64,000 nucleotides of DNA from NCBI GenBank assembly GCA_958299035.1, contig CATQJL010000305.1, forward strand, positions 60,218,486 to 60,282,485. Reading direction: 5' to 3'. Shown here one piece after another: positions 23,501-37,700 of the stretch. The notes under the pieces are model-generated. The model did no database searches. It worked only from the letters and a program-made list of their open reading frames with translations, and was not told the origin of the DNA. Source of the DNA: Cylicocyclus nassatus. Taxonomy: Eukaryota; Nematoda; Chromadorea; Rhabditida; Strongylidae. The first letter of the stretch is position 1, and every line of letters begins with the position of its first letter. A program made the position numbers and the translations under genes.

Positions 23501-26500
23501 GTATAGCGCGTGTTTCGTTTTTCGTACTTCGTAGTACTTGGTAACATATCTTTTCATATTCAACTTGATGTTTCTCTTTCCTTCTTCCTTCCGTTTCTAC
23601 CCATTGCTTTAAAGGCAGCGTCCAGGCAAACCTGGACTTATGGAGCTTTCGCATGGAGTAATCTTGAGGCCCTAATTAAGACTCTGCCCAAGCGGCAGTT
23701 CACATAGTGCACTCACGGCTAAGATATTAGGCTCCAAACTATGCTCCGTGACAGTATTTGTAAGCATTCGTAGCGCCTTTGCGCGAGAATCCACGCGATA
23801 CTGATGTGAGCCCAATATCTTAGCCGTGAGTGCACTATGTGAACTGCCGCTTGGGCAGAGGCTTATTTAGGGCCTCAAGATTACTTTTCCACGTGAGAGC
23901 CCCAGAGGTCCAGATTTTCCTGGACGCTGCCTTTGAAAACAATAATGGATGAACGAAATCATACATATCGCTCTTCCCTCAAAATCTTCGACTTCTTTCT
24001 TGAGATTTAACACGAATGAGTTAGGTATCGTTCACCTTGCTACCACTTCTTGGTGTTAAATTTCAAGTTAAATTGTAGAAATACTGCATAATAACGCTCT
24101 ATCACCTCAGAACTGACCTCTCAAACCATTCGAAACGGAAACATGTCATATTTTGGCCTCTTCATATTGGACCTTGGATGAGTAAAAAGATTAAACGTTT
24201 TTTTTGAAAATAAGATAATTTGTTAAGATGAGGCTTCCCAGTTTGAACTTTATTTGTCGTCCCTGAAAGCGCGTAAATGTAGTATGTATATGAATCACTG
24301 GGAGAACTTTCACCAAATTCAGCTTACAACAAATCCGAAGGTGGAGCAGATCAATTCAAAGAAAACCTTTCGAAAGCTGACCCGTTCTTCTGCTTAAATT
24401 CTGCAGCGAATTGGTCTCTTTCTGAGCCAGCTTTGTGAACCCTTGCTGACTATGCTTCGTGAAAAGTAGCTTTTGCAACTTAACGAGCAGATCCCTTTCG
24501 AAATTACCACAAGTTGGTAGTACGAGGCACTCCACTTTTCACGGTAAGAAGTCATAATCACAAGTTTTTGTTATGAAAACGGTGTTTTGGGATTGTGAGA
24601 CTTGCTAGCTATGGATAAGACATCCGTTTTCCTTGTTGATATCTTTTGGTGAAGTTACAATAGTCGCATAGCAGGATTTTTGCAAGAATTAGTAAGAAGA
24701 GGTAGAAATTCAATGACCATCCACTCAGACAATTCACCGGTTCCGCAGAACGTTTGGGAAAGCTTCGCTGGGTCACCTGCGGAAGTTTCCAAATGAGGTG
24801 CTGCGGCAGTTTCGAAGAATCGAACCACAACAGCTAAAGAGAACACCTAAGCGAGATTCGAACCTTGCTCTATCAGTTGCAAAACTTAATCACTAGCCTC
24901 TGCACTACGGATGACATGTTTGGAAATGCACTCTTGGCGAGACAACACCGTAAGGAACAACACATTCACAACAGTGCGGAAGTACTGGCACAAAGTGCTG
25001 CGGAACCGCTGATATTTTTCGAAATCACCGCAGCGTTTTGTAAAAAGCCCTGCGGAAGTTCTTGTTTTCAAGCACTCTAAGTTCCCATTTCAATGTTTCC
25101 TTTTAGAATAGGCAACAACCTGCGGAACTGCTGCTTTGCTTGCTCTGCAGAATTTCGTGAATTGTCTGAATATGTAAAGAAACACGACGAAACGTTATGT
25201 GGCCGTAAATCTGTTTGTTTTCTCGACATTTCTTCTCAGAAGTTATCGAACTCTCTTACAGAAACAAGAATCAAAGCTTGACTATGAGCATGTCGTACAC
25301 TTTATTTTGCAAATGGGGCATCAGAAATTGATATGAGGAAAAGTAAAAGTGTGACCGAAGTCAGTTGTATGTTACCAAAGAAGGAAAATATTTGTCTTAT
25401 GGACTTTTTGATTGGTTTGAATGTTTACTCTTTATCTAGAAATCATGTCCTTCAACTTGCTTTTCTGATTGAAACTTGTTCGATCTTGCTCTCAGGTTAG
25501 AACTCGATCTTGCTCTCAGGTTGGAACTTGTTGAACGCGACCTTACCCATTAAAACTGTCAGTCAGCCAGTAGGATGATGATTTTTTGCATGCATTTTCT
25601 TTATCAGTTGTTCCCTCATGTAGGGTTGTCTGTAAGTTTTATTTATTTTTTGTTTTTATTTGCACTGACATAATTACAGTGGTCTTGCTAAGCCATCTGC
25701 TGGTAAGGTGAGACAAATGAATTCTTCTGCAAACTTTCTTCACTTGTCCACTGTTCTCCCTGTTCTCCGCTGGGAATTGTATGATAACTTGTAGTGCTAA
25801 GTGTTATCCGAAAATTAGCTGAGTTTGCTAAACAGCAATTTATCATTACTATGCCGCTGAAACAAAGCGGCTGTTTCTCGGACATTGGGCGGCCGTATTG
25901 TGCTCTTATCCACTATCCGATTTTCTGCTCATAGCGCAATTTTTCGATCGCTCAGCGACTCTCAAATTTGATTGAAGGATTTAGGTAAATTCTCGCTTCA
26001 TAGAAGGAAGGAACAAGGTAAAGCTGTGCAGTTTTTATGGAGCTCAAAATTAAAGGGAGACTTACTTAGAAGCGAAGGCTGCAAAGTTTGTCGAAATCAC
26101 AAATAAAAGTCTGGTTGAGCTGTTCCATGCTTAGGAGAATCAAATGCACAACTGGATGCTCGTATTTGTCTTATGCTATTGTAGTTATACAGTTTATCCC
26201 AAAAAAGTGAATCGAACCTACATTGTTAATAGTTCTCCTAAGGCCCCGGGCAGACTTCACGCGATTTGATCGTCGCGACTGAATCTCGACGAGACAACTG
26301 TTACAACATCATTCCATGCCGATCAACTTGCATTCGGTTGTGATACTTTTCCAGCCCGAAATTTTTGAATGTAAAATGAAAATGAATGGAAATCTTGGCG
26401 ATTAGATCGCGACGATTAAATCGCGTGAAGTCTGACCGGGGCCTAACTAAACAGCTGTCGCGGAGATTTGTGGACTATTATATGCAGGGGTACGGTAGAA

Positions 26501-28719
26501 ATATAGAAGTCTAGAGTTAAGCGAGAGCAAATGTTGCCTTCAAAAACTTCTCTTAAAGAGCTAAGCTTGTCACTGAATAATTTAGGGTTGCTTAATCTAA
26601 ACATGAGCATCGCACGTCAGTGCAGCGTCCCAAGAGGTCAGGCACAAGTCTTTCGAACACGACCCCCCTCCCTCTGAAACCCCAAACGACCACCTTCTTC
26701 CTCATTTTCACCTTCGGGACCTCAGAGAGCGACATTCTGAAGAACACCATCCTTTTCTAAAGAGTTTTTGGGTTTTCGGAGTCTGTACGCCTGATTTTCT
26801 GTAATTGCACTTTACAATCACACGTAGGGGGACGAGTGGCGTAGTGATATGAGGCGCCGCTATGACCAGACCGGACGCAGGTTCGATCCCCGCCCCTGGG
26901 CCAACCAAGCCCTCTACCCTCCGGGGCTGGTAAATTGGTACCAGAGTAATCTGGGAGGATAAAAGCACTGACTTGAAAACGGCTGGCCCCCGCAAGTCAC
27001 TGTAATAGGCCCGCACGCATACAATTGCCTCTTCGACTATGAAGTTAGTGTGTGCGTTCGGCGCATGCCCTCAGAGGGTACTGAAGACGCCGAATCCTTT
27101 ATCCTTTATAATCACACGTAATTTGACGGTTAATTTTGATCTGTTTGGGTCTATTGCAAGGATCATTATTTCTTTAAGGCTGGGGTGTTTGGCTCCAGAT
27201 TTTCACTTTGGCAAGAGCTATGAGCTCAATAATCACAATAGGAATGGAGCGATTTCTGGATTTTGAAGACATGTTATGGGGGCCAGGCGCAAGGCTACAA
27301 AAGCTCAGGCGGCCTGAGTAGGAGTTGCGCCTAACCCGGTTAACTTTATCACCGAAGAATCTTTTCATTCTAGCTTGTGTGATTCGATAGCACAAACCTC
27401 GAAGATTCTATAGTAGATGTTTAAGCTTACTTGGACTTGTTTCAGCTTAGTGGTGATTGGTGGAGTTGAAGCGCTCAAGGTGCGAGACGCGGGTGATTGA
27501 AAGTTTGGCAGCACTTCTTGATCCGCTGTTTGAAAGCCATAGGAGATCCAATTTTTGTCATAGATAAAGAGTATTACTTCGTTTGAGCACAAGAAAGCAG
27601 ACTCGTTTTACTTTTTTGACCAAGTTAATCCTGTCTGAAAATCACACTTCCTAGACGTTAGGAAACACTAGAAATTGTGATAGATGGTGGTTTATAAATT
27701 CGTATAGGTGATTTGGCATGCTGATTACGGAATTCTTCCCAACTTTACACAGCAAGCCTCTTTAGTGACCTTACCTTTTGCAAACCCTTCGTTAGTGGAG
27801 TTAACCAAACTGCAATTAACAGCCATTTCCTCTCCGTGGAATGATATTCACTGTTCTAGCGCTCTTCTTCTTCACCTCACTCAGTCTAGCATCCCCTTCT
27901 GATTACGATCCCCTCCCCTCAGTCTCACCTCCAATAAGACCCCCTGGTCGCCTGACCCCAAGCTCAACCCTGCTTATAACTTACACCAAGTATAATCGTA
28001 TCTTTGTTGATTATCGGAAATATATTACAGTGTGCCGTATTTCCGATAATCACCAGAGATACGATTATACCATCTGAGCTGCTAAATGATAAAGTTTCAC
28101 AAATTTAAAAGAATCTTTTTTGGAATGAAAGCTTATTCGCACTGATCTCGTTATGCGACTAGTTCCTACCGTAACAGTAATTGAAAGAAACTGGTCCTTT
28201 TTTCCACTCCAAATCTAAGTTAAGATCAGCTTTACATATGGTATCGCAAGATTCGTGAAAGATGTTCAGACAAGAGAGTTATAAGAAATCGAACATTTGG
28301 TACATTCCTTTGCATCCTAATAACTTTTTGACCTCAATCCGTGATATGGAGAGTCACTATTCTCTTAATCACATTCGCTGTCAAATCCTCGCCATTCGAA
28401 TTTTTACTTTCTATTTCTTTCTCTTTATTTATTTTCAACGTACGTACATTTGCCCATAATTTTCGTTTACTTTTACTCCCTTGGTTACCTTATCTTGTCA
28501 ATTAGGAGCAGTTGCTTTCGTGTAATTTTCAGCCGATTCTAGACTTATGTTTTCATTTTCTTTTTTCAATCTATACTATCTCACCACTTTTTTCACTCCA
28601 CCTAATCTTCTCATTCAGCATGCAATCTCTTCTTGTTTTTGTTTACTACGGGGCAATCAATCAATCAATCAATCAATCAATCGATCAATCAATCAATCAT
28701 TCATTCATTCATTCTTCGT

Positions 28720-28782
<63 letters not shown>

Positions 28783-31700
28783 TATTCATTCATTCATTCA
28801 TTCATTCATCCATTCAATCATTCAGATTATTATACACTTATAGTTTCGCTCATCTGTTCACAATGCCATCAGTCAATCAGTCATTCATTCATTTACCCCA
28901 CTCATATACCATTCATTCGTTTTCGTTCGTATCCAGCACTATTGAACATTCATTCATTTCAAGCACGTATTTTTCTGAATCTCCTTATTTCGACACTAGT
29001 ACAGTATCTCTGCATCATATCAATTTGCTGGATCAAAGATTTTCAAGAACTACACAAAGTCATAAATTGTATCCTCTATTGTCGTCATTTCCAATCACTT
29101 CTTTTCCAAAGCCGACCAAACCAAAAGCGCCTTTTGCCTGAAATTCGGAAAGAGTGGAGAGACATAAGATATTGCGAGGAGATTTGGCAAAACGCATAAT
29201 GAAAGAACAAGTACTAGATACTGTCTTATCGATAGTGCAAAAGACAGAAGAGGTATTACAAATTCTGCATTCATAGCACTTTTACAGGACGGGACAGCAT
29301 TCTTAGAAAACTTTTGCTTATGCTGATACTTTATTTTGCAAGTCATAGAATTTTGAATACTGTTTCAAAACGCTCCAGAGTTTTTGCAAGTGTTTCGTTT
29401 ACTGACGTCTTACCAAGTCTACTCTCGTTTACTGATGTCTTGATCTATTCTGCGCCCGAACGCCTGGGTGGATCGTCGCTCGCAAAATTTTCCAAACTTC
29501 AAAGAAGGAGCGATAATCAGAACCATCGCTCTGTGCCATAGGAAATCTCATAGGTGTTGCGGAGAAAGTTCTGAAAAACTAGTATTTTTTTTCGCTTTTC
29601 AAAAATTCCTTTGTTTAATTTGGAGAAGAGACTAGGACATATTTCCTTTAATGCTTTTATCAACGATTTTTATTGCCATGTTTTGGCAATACAGTCGAAT
29701 AAACGAATATAATAATGTAATCGTGAAATTTTGGAGTCGCGAAAGAAGTCAACTGCTGCTTTGGCTCTGGTACCACTTCACCTTCTCTTGCTAATCATAT
29801 AAGTAGTTGTAATCTTGATTTTTTTTTTTCGCTTTTTCAATTTTGTATCCTACTACATATAACTAACGGAATAGAGAATTATGGAAACTACTTACTACAT
29901 GTGACGTTTCTAACCACTTTTGAAACGAATCTTACAATTAGATTCACTGTGCATATATGGGAGGCCTGATTCAAATAAAACGATCATAATTTAGTGGTAA
30001 TTGCTCCTAATTCGAGATTCTGCTATTGACGCCAGTTGTTAGTTCCTCGCATTTTTTATCACTTAACGAGTATGAGATGAGAGTCTCCGCGAAATTTGCG
30101 TGCTATTCAGGATCTTCATCGTCCCAGTCAGGACGAGCAGGAGCTCAGCGCTAGTTTCGAGATGAAAAGTGTAACAAACGACGTGCGCTGCCTGTCGGCC
30201 GCAAAGAACTCGCCAGTGCATGCGCGGTGGATGTGCTCGCCAGTGTATACATTGCTCGCCTGCAGATAAATGTTCTTGGGGTGGCATTTTTTGTTCTTCT
30301 TAGCAGTGCTTACGGTATGACGTGAAAACTGGGTGTTAGGGCAAGTTGCCGCTACTCCGCAATGCGAGCAGTCTCCTAGACAGAGTACTACTGTATGCCG
30401 CCGTGATCTTTTGCGCCTACTGTATTCTGACCTCCGGCTGGGAAGGCGGCCAAGGGTATAGATAGCCTTTGATTCAACTGGCTTGACGGCCGGAAGGAGG
30501 GGCTTTGTGACCTAATTAAGGCCGCCCGCGCCCGCGACGCAGTCTGCGTCTCTCTCGAGCGAGTGCTCACTACCTAGCCTTATTTAGGTCAAGAAGTCCC
30601 GCCTTCCAGCTGCCAAGTCAGTTGAATCAAAAGGTAGCTGTGCTGGTAACGGCAGTTGCTTCTTTCGTTTTTATCAAGTCGTCATTCACTATGCTTGGCT
30701 GCTTCTCTAGCAGCTTCCGCAAAAGAGTTCTAGGTATGCGCAGTTGACCAATATGAAGTTTTCAGCGCTTGGTGGTGCAAAAAAAAACTCCTTAGAGTAG
30801 ACAGAGTCAACCCTGGGAGTCGATTCGAAGTTGCGCTTCCTTATGAACTCAACGGCCGACCCTGGTGAAGAATCCACAGCACTGTCATGTGGAATGAGTC
30901 TTGAAACATCAGCGACTCGAGATTTAGACTTAGCAGTAGTAGTAGTTCGAAATAGCAGTACTATAGTTGGTTATGGTTAGTATCAGATAAACTTTTATAG
31001 TCGTCGCAGTTGTGGTAGGGATTGGCTGGTAGGGTGGCAGCGTCAGCGTCCAGTAGACGCGCCGAAGAGTTCATCGGTGGCAACCTTAATGCTTGGGGTT
31101 CAGGGCTGTGTTGTATGACGGACAAGTACTTGTCTGGGGAATAGAGATCACCCAGTCTCAACGCGTGTGCTTCACGCATATATGTTCATGTATAATCAGA
31201 AGATCACTCCGCAAATCTTCATGTATATCACACCAAAGGTGTTAGCTAGTTATGTGGAAAAAAAACAGCTCAAGGTTTATTATGAGAAGGTAAACCGACC
31301 TCTGCCTTGGTTCATCACAATGTAAAGATTAGTTTTGCCGTTAGGCCCCTGTCAGACTTCACGCGACTTAATCGTCGCGACCAAATCGCCAAGATTTCCA
31401 TTCATTTTCATTTCACATTCAAAAATTTCGGTCTGGAAAAGTATCACAACCGAATGCAAGTTGATCTGCATGGAATGATGTTGTAACAGTTGTCTCCTCA
31501 CGATTCAGTCGCGACGATCAAATCGCGTGAAGTCTGCCCGGGGCCTTAGAAGCAAATTTTGCATTTTTCCTATTGGACTAACAAGAAAGTTTATTGCCGT
31601 TACCATTTTCAGAGCAATGCTTCTTAGCTATGATTCATATGTATCTTACGCTAAATGCAGCTCCATTTTTCCAGCAATTTTCAAAGTTGCATAATTTCCA

Positions 31701-34700
31701 TATCGCTCTCGTTTCATTTAGTCGTTTCCTGCATATTCACACTGATCGAAACGAGGAGTCTCAGCCATTTTTAGGATACCTTACTTGCAAAGACGAAGTG
31801 ATAACGCGTTAGCTTGAGTATCTACCCTATAATATCCTGAATACAACATATGCTATTTAGTGTTTATCGAAATGTATACCTAACGCTCAAGGCTCACTAC
31901 ATGGGAGTGCTCAGCTCTGTGCAAGTGCTTATGAAAATGAAGCCCCCGAATTTTCGCAAATTAGGCCATTTTTCAGTCAAGTAAACGAAAGAGGACTTCT
32001 GTGAAGACAAAATGCTTTACAGGCAACGTATTTACTGAAGATTGTAGGTTTTGTATTCTAGACGATGTGGATCAGATCATATTGGAATTCTATACGGTGC
32101 GTCAAAAGCTTGAGTACTCGTATGCAATGCTGCAGTTCGTAACTCTACGATACTTTGATTTGAATGCCACGTAATGCTGCAAAATCCTGCAGTTACATCC
32201 AAATATTTTTTTGTATAGTGCAAAAGATATCCTTCATATGTTTTGTAGCAGAAAGCTTGCTCCCTCAATTTCTGAATGAAATGCAATTACTATAAAGCAA
32301 AGTTCATTAAGGTTATCTGCGTGCCCCATAGGAGCATTTGCCAAGGTTTTGAAGGCCAGCGTTGTGGCCAAAAGAGGTCAAGTCAAAGTTTGAGAGCTGA
32401 TCTGCGTAACTGTTTGTATTAAATGCGCGCCAAATTTTTCACTGGAGAGTAGTAGACTTCCAAACTTTTGATATGCACTGTACATTGCTTGACCATGTAT
32501 AGTTTCTCTCAATTAATCTAACAGTAACACATATGCATGGTCAGAAACTGCTAACTATCTGTGCGGAATGCTCAGTGACCCTGGACAACAAGGAAAAATG
32601 TATAGAAGATCTTCGTCATTTTCTTTCTCTTCTCTATGCTATCAGCGCTCTATCATTTTGTCAAAACTAGGAATACTATAAAAGTGAAAAGCAGCTGCTA
32701 GGTTATGCTAACAAATTATCCAGCGACTTTCAAAACTTTTGTAATATCAGTTGTTGACAGATTCATATCAGTAAACAAATTGGGGGCACTATTCAATTAA
32801 CCTATGATATAAGAATCTGGTTCTATCCATCCATTCTCTGTCAACTTCATGTACTGCTGATATTTTGCAAAACCATAGAAAATACGGTCCTGATTTCTTC
32901 TAAACTTCATCTTTTTTTCATTTTTTTTGAATGTCAATTCTTGGCGGGATAAGTTTTTCCTTTGTGGCACAATCTTAACACGTTTGGTGTTCGCCTCGCT
33001 GGGCGTCAGAATATCTTATTAAAACGTAGAGGAATTGAAACACATCAATATTTAGATGAGATAACACCCTTCCCTTCTCATGTTTCGTTTAGAAATCCGT
33101 TGCAAATTTACGATAAATCGTAAAGCAGGGCAGAAAACTGGTTTCGGTCGTTTTTGTCAGTCCATATGTCAAAACTTTTTGCACCGTATGTAATTAAGTG
33201 ACATTTGTCTGCACTTAAAATTTGATGAATGGTTTTCCTGCAAATATTCGAAATGTTTGAGGGTGGATAATCAGAACTGTCCGGACTGAAATAATTTGTT
33301 TGTCTGCGGTAACTCAAATTATTCGTCTCAGATTTTTGATGAACGTACTATGTGAAATGATTTTGACGTAAAATAACTCTGTCTTTTCAACGAAAAGGGT
33401 CGCTTACCCCGTACGCATTTTTTTTCTGGCATGTGATGATTGATTGGAGTTGGAAGAGAGATTTTCTCTCAGTCTTATCCCTTGCTAAGCCCTAACATCA
33501 CACGCTAAAAAAGATGTCATCTTCATTAGAAAAAAGTTTTTTTTCTTTTCATTCAGCTTAGGAATAAATTTGGCTGTATTTGGTGTCGCGGAAAAAAGAT
33601 GGACTTCAAAGAAGGCAAAAAAAAATAATGTCCCACTTCTTTACGATGTGACTGCGCTCAACTTATCATGGAATAATTTGCAGAAATATTGGAACGGAAC
33701 GCTAAGCAAATATTAGCTTGGCTTGAAAATACTTGTTTTGGTATGAAAATCTTCACAAAAACCTTTCTACATAGTTGCTCTTTATCCACGAGATAAGTGG
33801 TGCAAAGCTTTTTCTATCTCCTATTAACTACTCAAAATGTTTCATCGCTTACGCCCCAACATGGCTAAAATTCCAAAAGCTCAATATTGCGACTTTCTGA
33901 GCTTCGTTTTCATGCTCCAACGGGTGTAGAGAACCGCAATTTGGTCTTTTGATGCGGACGAGTTTTCCTTCTGCGACTGTCAATAAAAAATGTGATCTCT
34001 TACTTCAAAATTTTCTACAAAAAACCAAAATTTCTCATATCTGCGCACAGTGAGAAAATTGAGGGTTCCTACTTCTTTGCGAATTTCTTTCATCGAAACG
34101 AAGTTTTACTTAAACAGATTCTATGTTCTAATCTCCTCATTAGAGCGCTCTTAGAGTTACCGAATACTGGACCAAAAATTGTCTGCAGGATCTCTGAGAG
34201 CCGTAAAACCGACCGAAATTGGTATAATTTCTTTAGAAGCAGTTCTTGCTTATTAGCATAACATCTTCTACTACTCTAAACCTTATACTAATATTTTCAA
34301 AAAGTTTTTGTCTCCTAAAAAAATGAATGTCTTATCTTTGGCAACTATCTCTGAATCCTTTCGTGAAGGAGTAAATTAACCATTGATTTGCCTTCATAGC
34401 CATACCCAACTAGTTTTCATGTAACATCTTCTAAGTGATTTCGGCTTTGAAACTCGAAGTTGCAGAATAGTAATTGATTACTCTAAATGACTTGATTTTG
34501 ATCAGAATTCCTTGTTTGGCCCGATCATTCTGTTCAACAGAGCCCTACTTAGATATAGGAACATAAGTAACCTGTTCGTACCTTAAGAGACTTCTTTTTC
34601 AAATGAAAAGATAAGTTTTTTTAGCCAGTCTGGGCATAAAAATTTTACAAAAATTACTTGGTTGCATACTCTTAGAGGTCATGCTATTCTAGCTTTCTTT

Positions 34701-37700
34701 AAACTCAACTGGCTCTTCTCCCTTGTTTGATCCAGTCACCTTTTCTTCTTATCAACAGATCCTTTCTCAGCTTTTGTATTTCCCCTCTCAGGCTATTCTT
34801 GTGCTGACTAGCGAGTTCTTCGAAGCCAAATTCTCACTTTCAGGTAGTTGGCGGCTCGTTGGCAGACCGTGCAGGTCTACGGAACGGTGACATACTCGAT
34901 CAGCTCGAGGGTCTGAGCAATCTCGACATCAACTCAGTCGATCGTTTACTAGTCACATCTCGCGATAAAATCGAACTCGTCGTGCACAGGTGAGTGCTCT
35001 TTTCCCGAAGTTGTTCATTGCTTGATGCGGTTGAAAGTACATTCATATGATTTTGTACTTTCTAATTCAACTCTCAAAAATAGATATGAGTAGTGAATTG
35101 AAATACATGAAGCCAAATCCCCAGAAAATCTCTTTTGTGGGGAGTTCTTATATTTGATTGATGCATAATTTTTGCACCAAAATTTTTGAAATCTTGTTAG
35201 TTCCTCCAGTCTCAATGAAATCTTCTGATCTGATACATGATAGGGAAAGAAAATGTTGAGCTTTCTGCAGGTGCTTAAATCAAAATTTCTTGAAGGCCTA
35301 TGGCAACGATATAAGCTGAGCAATACCCAAAAATGATTCTTTGATTTTTGGTCACTAAAATTGCTAAAATGTCTCGAAAATACAGATTCGTATTTCGTCT
35401 TGATTTTTTTATGACATACTCTTTCTGACTCAGAGAAGTTGGTAGTGATTGGATGCCTCTACAAATAGTTACGGATTTCGAATTTTTTTTGAAGCACTTA
35501 TTGGTTTTGTTTGAGGTTGCTTAAGCAAGAACGTCCACTAAATCTATTAGCTTGGCGCTCGGTTTCATGACCTGCTTTTTTTCTTAGGAAAAAATGCGGC
35601 TTGTTGGAGTAGTCATAGTTTCTACGAATAGTCATAATTTTTGAACTTTTCTCAACGTTTTTTTCCGTTCAAAATAGAACATTGCTCAAATAAAAAGCAT
35701 CTAATACAGTAAAATTCTCGTATGTCCAATGCAAGCTTGTCTATGTATGTACTCAATAGTTTTCAGCGCTCGGCACGAGGTGGCTTTCCGAAAATGCTAA
35801 ATACAATGTCTCCTTTGACTTTCGCAAAATTTTAGGAAGTCCGATTTGACCCTAAACCCTAAACGTAGCCTTCAAAAAACGAAATGTGCGACTGAAAAAA
35901 CGTAACCTTATTTGTGTTTTTTCGGCCACAAAAACGATATCTCTTTTGCTTTTGTTCCAAAAACGATATCAAGCTTGCTTATACACACCTGTGCAGAGCC
36001 CTGTCTCAATTTGTTGTGGGCCATTTGTAAAATGCTCAAGCTACTGTGCTACTGTACTTTTATTTCTTTGAACACTCCACCAAATCTGGAAATGGTACAT
36101 CTGCTTCTATCTTTATCGCAAATTCTGTCATATCTACCCATCACTATTTGTGTTACCTTCGTAAATGTTTAGGATCTAGCACCGAACAACCGGTTTACTC
36201 TTATTTGTACAAGCTAAAATGTTTACAAATACTTGCATTTTCCTTGTGTTCTCAAGAGGCTATGTACCCTTTCACTTAAACTACAAATTATCCTTCCCAG
36301 CGCTTGATCTCTAAAATTCTGCGCAGCAACTTCCTCATTCAAGGGTTTTAATTGTATAGAACTAAATCAGCTTTCAAAATCATTGAGTTCGTCAATTCTC
36401 AACCCTAAATCGCCCCATGAAAGTACTCATTATCCAAAATAGAGTCCTATCAGTCAATTGCTCAATGCATTTTCTTTCTTCAGTTAATCTGAGTGAAAAG
36501 AGCCACGTGATAATCTTCTGTAGTAAGTTATCAGCATCACATGTTTTACATACAAAGTGCCCCAAAAATGTACCTACTGTTGGATTGTTGATAACTCTCC
36601 TGTCATAAAGTCTTTGGAGAAGTTTCAAGTAGCACTTTGTAGAGCTGGGTTCATCTTAGAATTACAGTATGGAACATAATCATCGATCGCTCTTTGTTAC
36701 TGTAAGATTACGAGGAACTACATAACGTTGCTTTGGAAAAGCTGCCATTTTAGAAGATTTTCAAAAATAAATCTGAAAAATTGTGTCATAGGTTTTAAAT
36801 GGACGCCATGTTTCAGTACTAAACTTCGTACAAAATTTTGAAGCTTTATAAACGGTGTAACCACACTCTTGGCAATTTCGAGAAAATGGCTGCTATTGCT
36901 TACCTGGCATAACTTTTGGAAGCATTATAATGAGATGAAGACTTTATATTCAGAATCAGCAACTCAAATTAGCGTGAAATGTGAGTTTTCAGCCTGTTTG
37001 TTTCCACTCTGAGCCAAAAAATGACCCTCTATAACTCAAAAATCTCTTTTAGTTCTTACCGTAATCCTACGGTAATGAAGGGAGATGGGTGACTCACTCC
37101 ATACAGTAAATCTACGTTGTAGCCTGCTCTACAAAATGGTACGCACTGTTTCCTCAAAGACTTCATAGCAGGAGAGTTATCAACAATCAAACAGTAGGCA
37201 TATTTTTGGGCCACCCTGTATACTTTGATACGACTCGTGCAACATCATTACCTAATCTTGAAAATGATTAGAAAATCTTCAAACCATAAAAATTACCAAA
37301 ATGTCTACTAATGTGGAATTCTTGTCAAAGAAAACATCAAAGAACAGTAAGTATGTATCTCTTACTATTTATAAGAGCGGGTTTCGAGAGTTGTATATGA
37401 CGCAGGTTAGCAAGATGACTGTCGAAACCACTTATCTTGTGCGCTATTTTTACTCCACTCAGCAGAACCAGTGCTAGCAATTTTTTCAATGTTCTACAGT
37501 CTTATAGCAAAAAGTTTTGAAGAAATGTTAGATTCAATGCAAAGAGCAGTAATGCGGGTTACTGAAAATGATTTTTCGCTAGAATGTACAAATAATGAGC
37601 GCTTGAAATACGAATTCGCAAAAAAAAACTATTTACTTGTTTAAAATTTTTTTTGACGAAATTTTTTTCAATTTTTCGCCTTATTTCTCAGTGAAAATTT

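Larger units (their letters stand above)
20540..34843 (+). other. Intron 1 of the alp-1-like gene (14.3 kb)
   Basis: GTGAGT donor at 20540 and TTTCAG acceptor ending at 34843. Contains MITEs (21827-22208, 22941-23424, 23613-23932, 24725-25169, 26242-26443, 30464-30635, 31344-31545), a SINE (26827-27104), a hairpin (27991-28069) and tetranucleotide repeats (28653-28817). No coding exon was recognised. The rest is AT-rich sequence with nothing I can name. Confidence 0.8.

Noticed and set aside
28653..28817. CRISPR-like direct repeats
   Set aside because: Simple tetranucleotide repeats without spacers, in an animal genome.
28512..29199. Long open frames of 98-209 codons
   Set aside because: Three frames are open at once because of CAAT/TTTA/TTCA repeats with a 4-base period; the peptides are repeats of SINQ, FIYL and similar.
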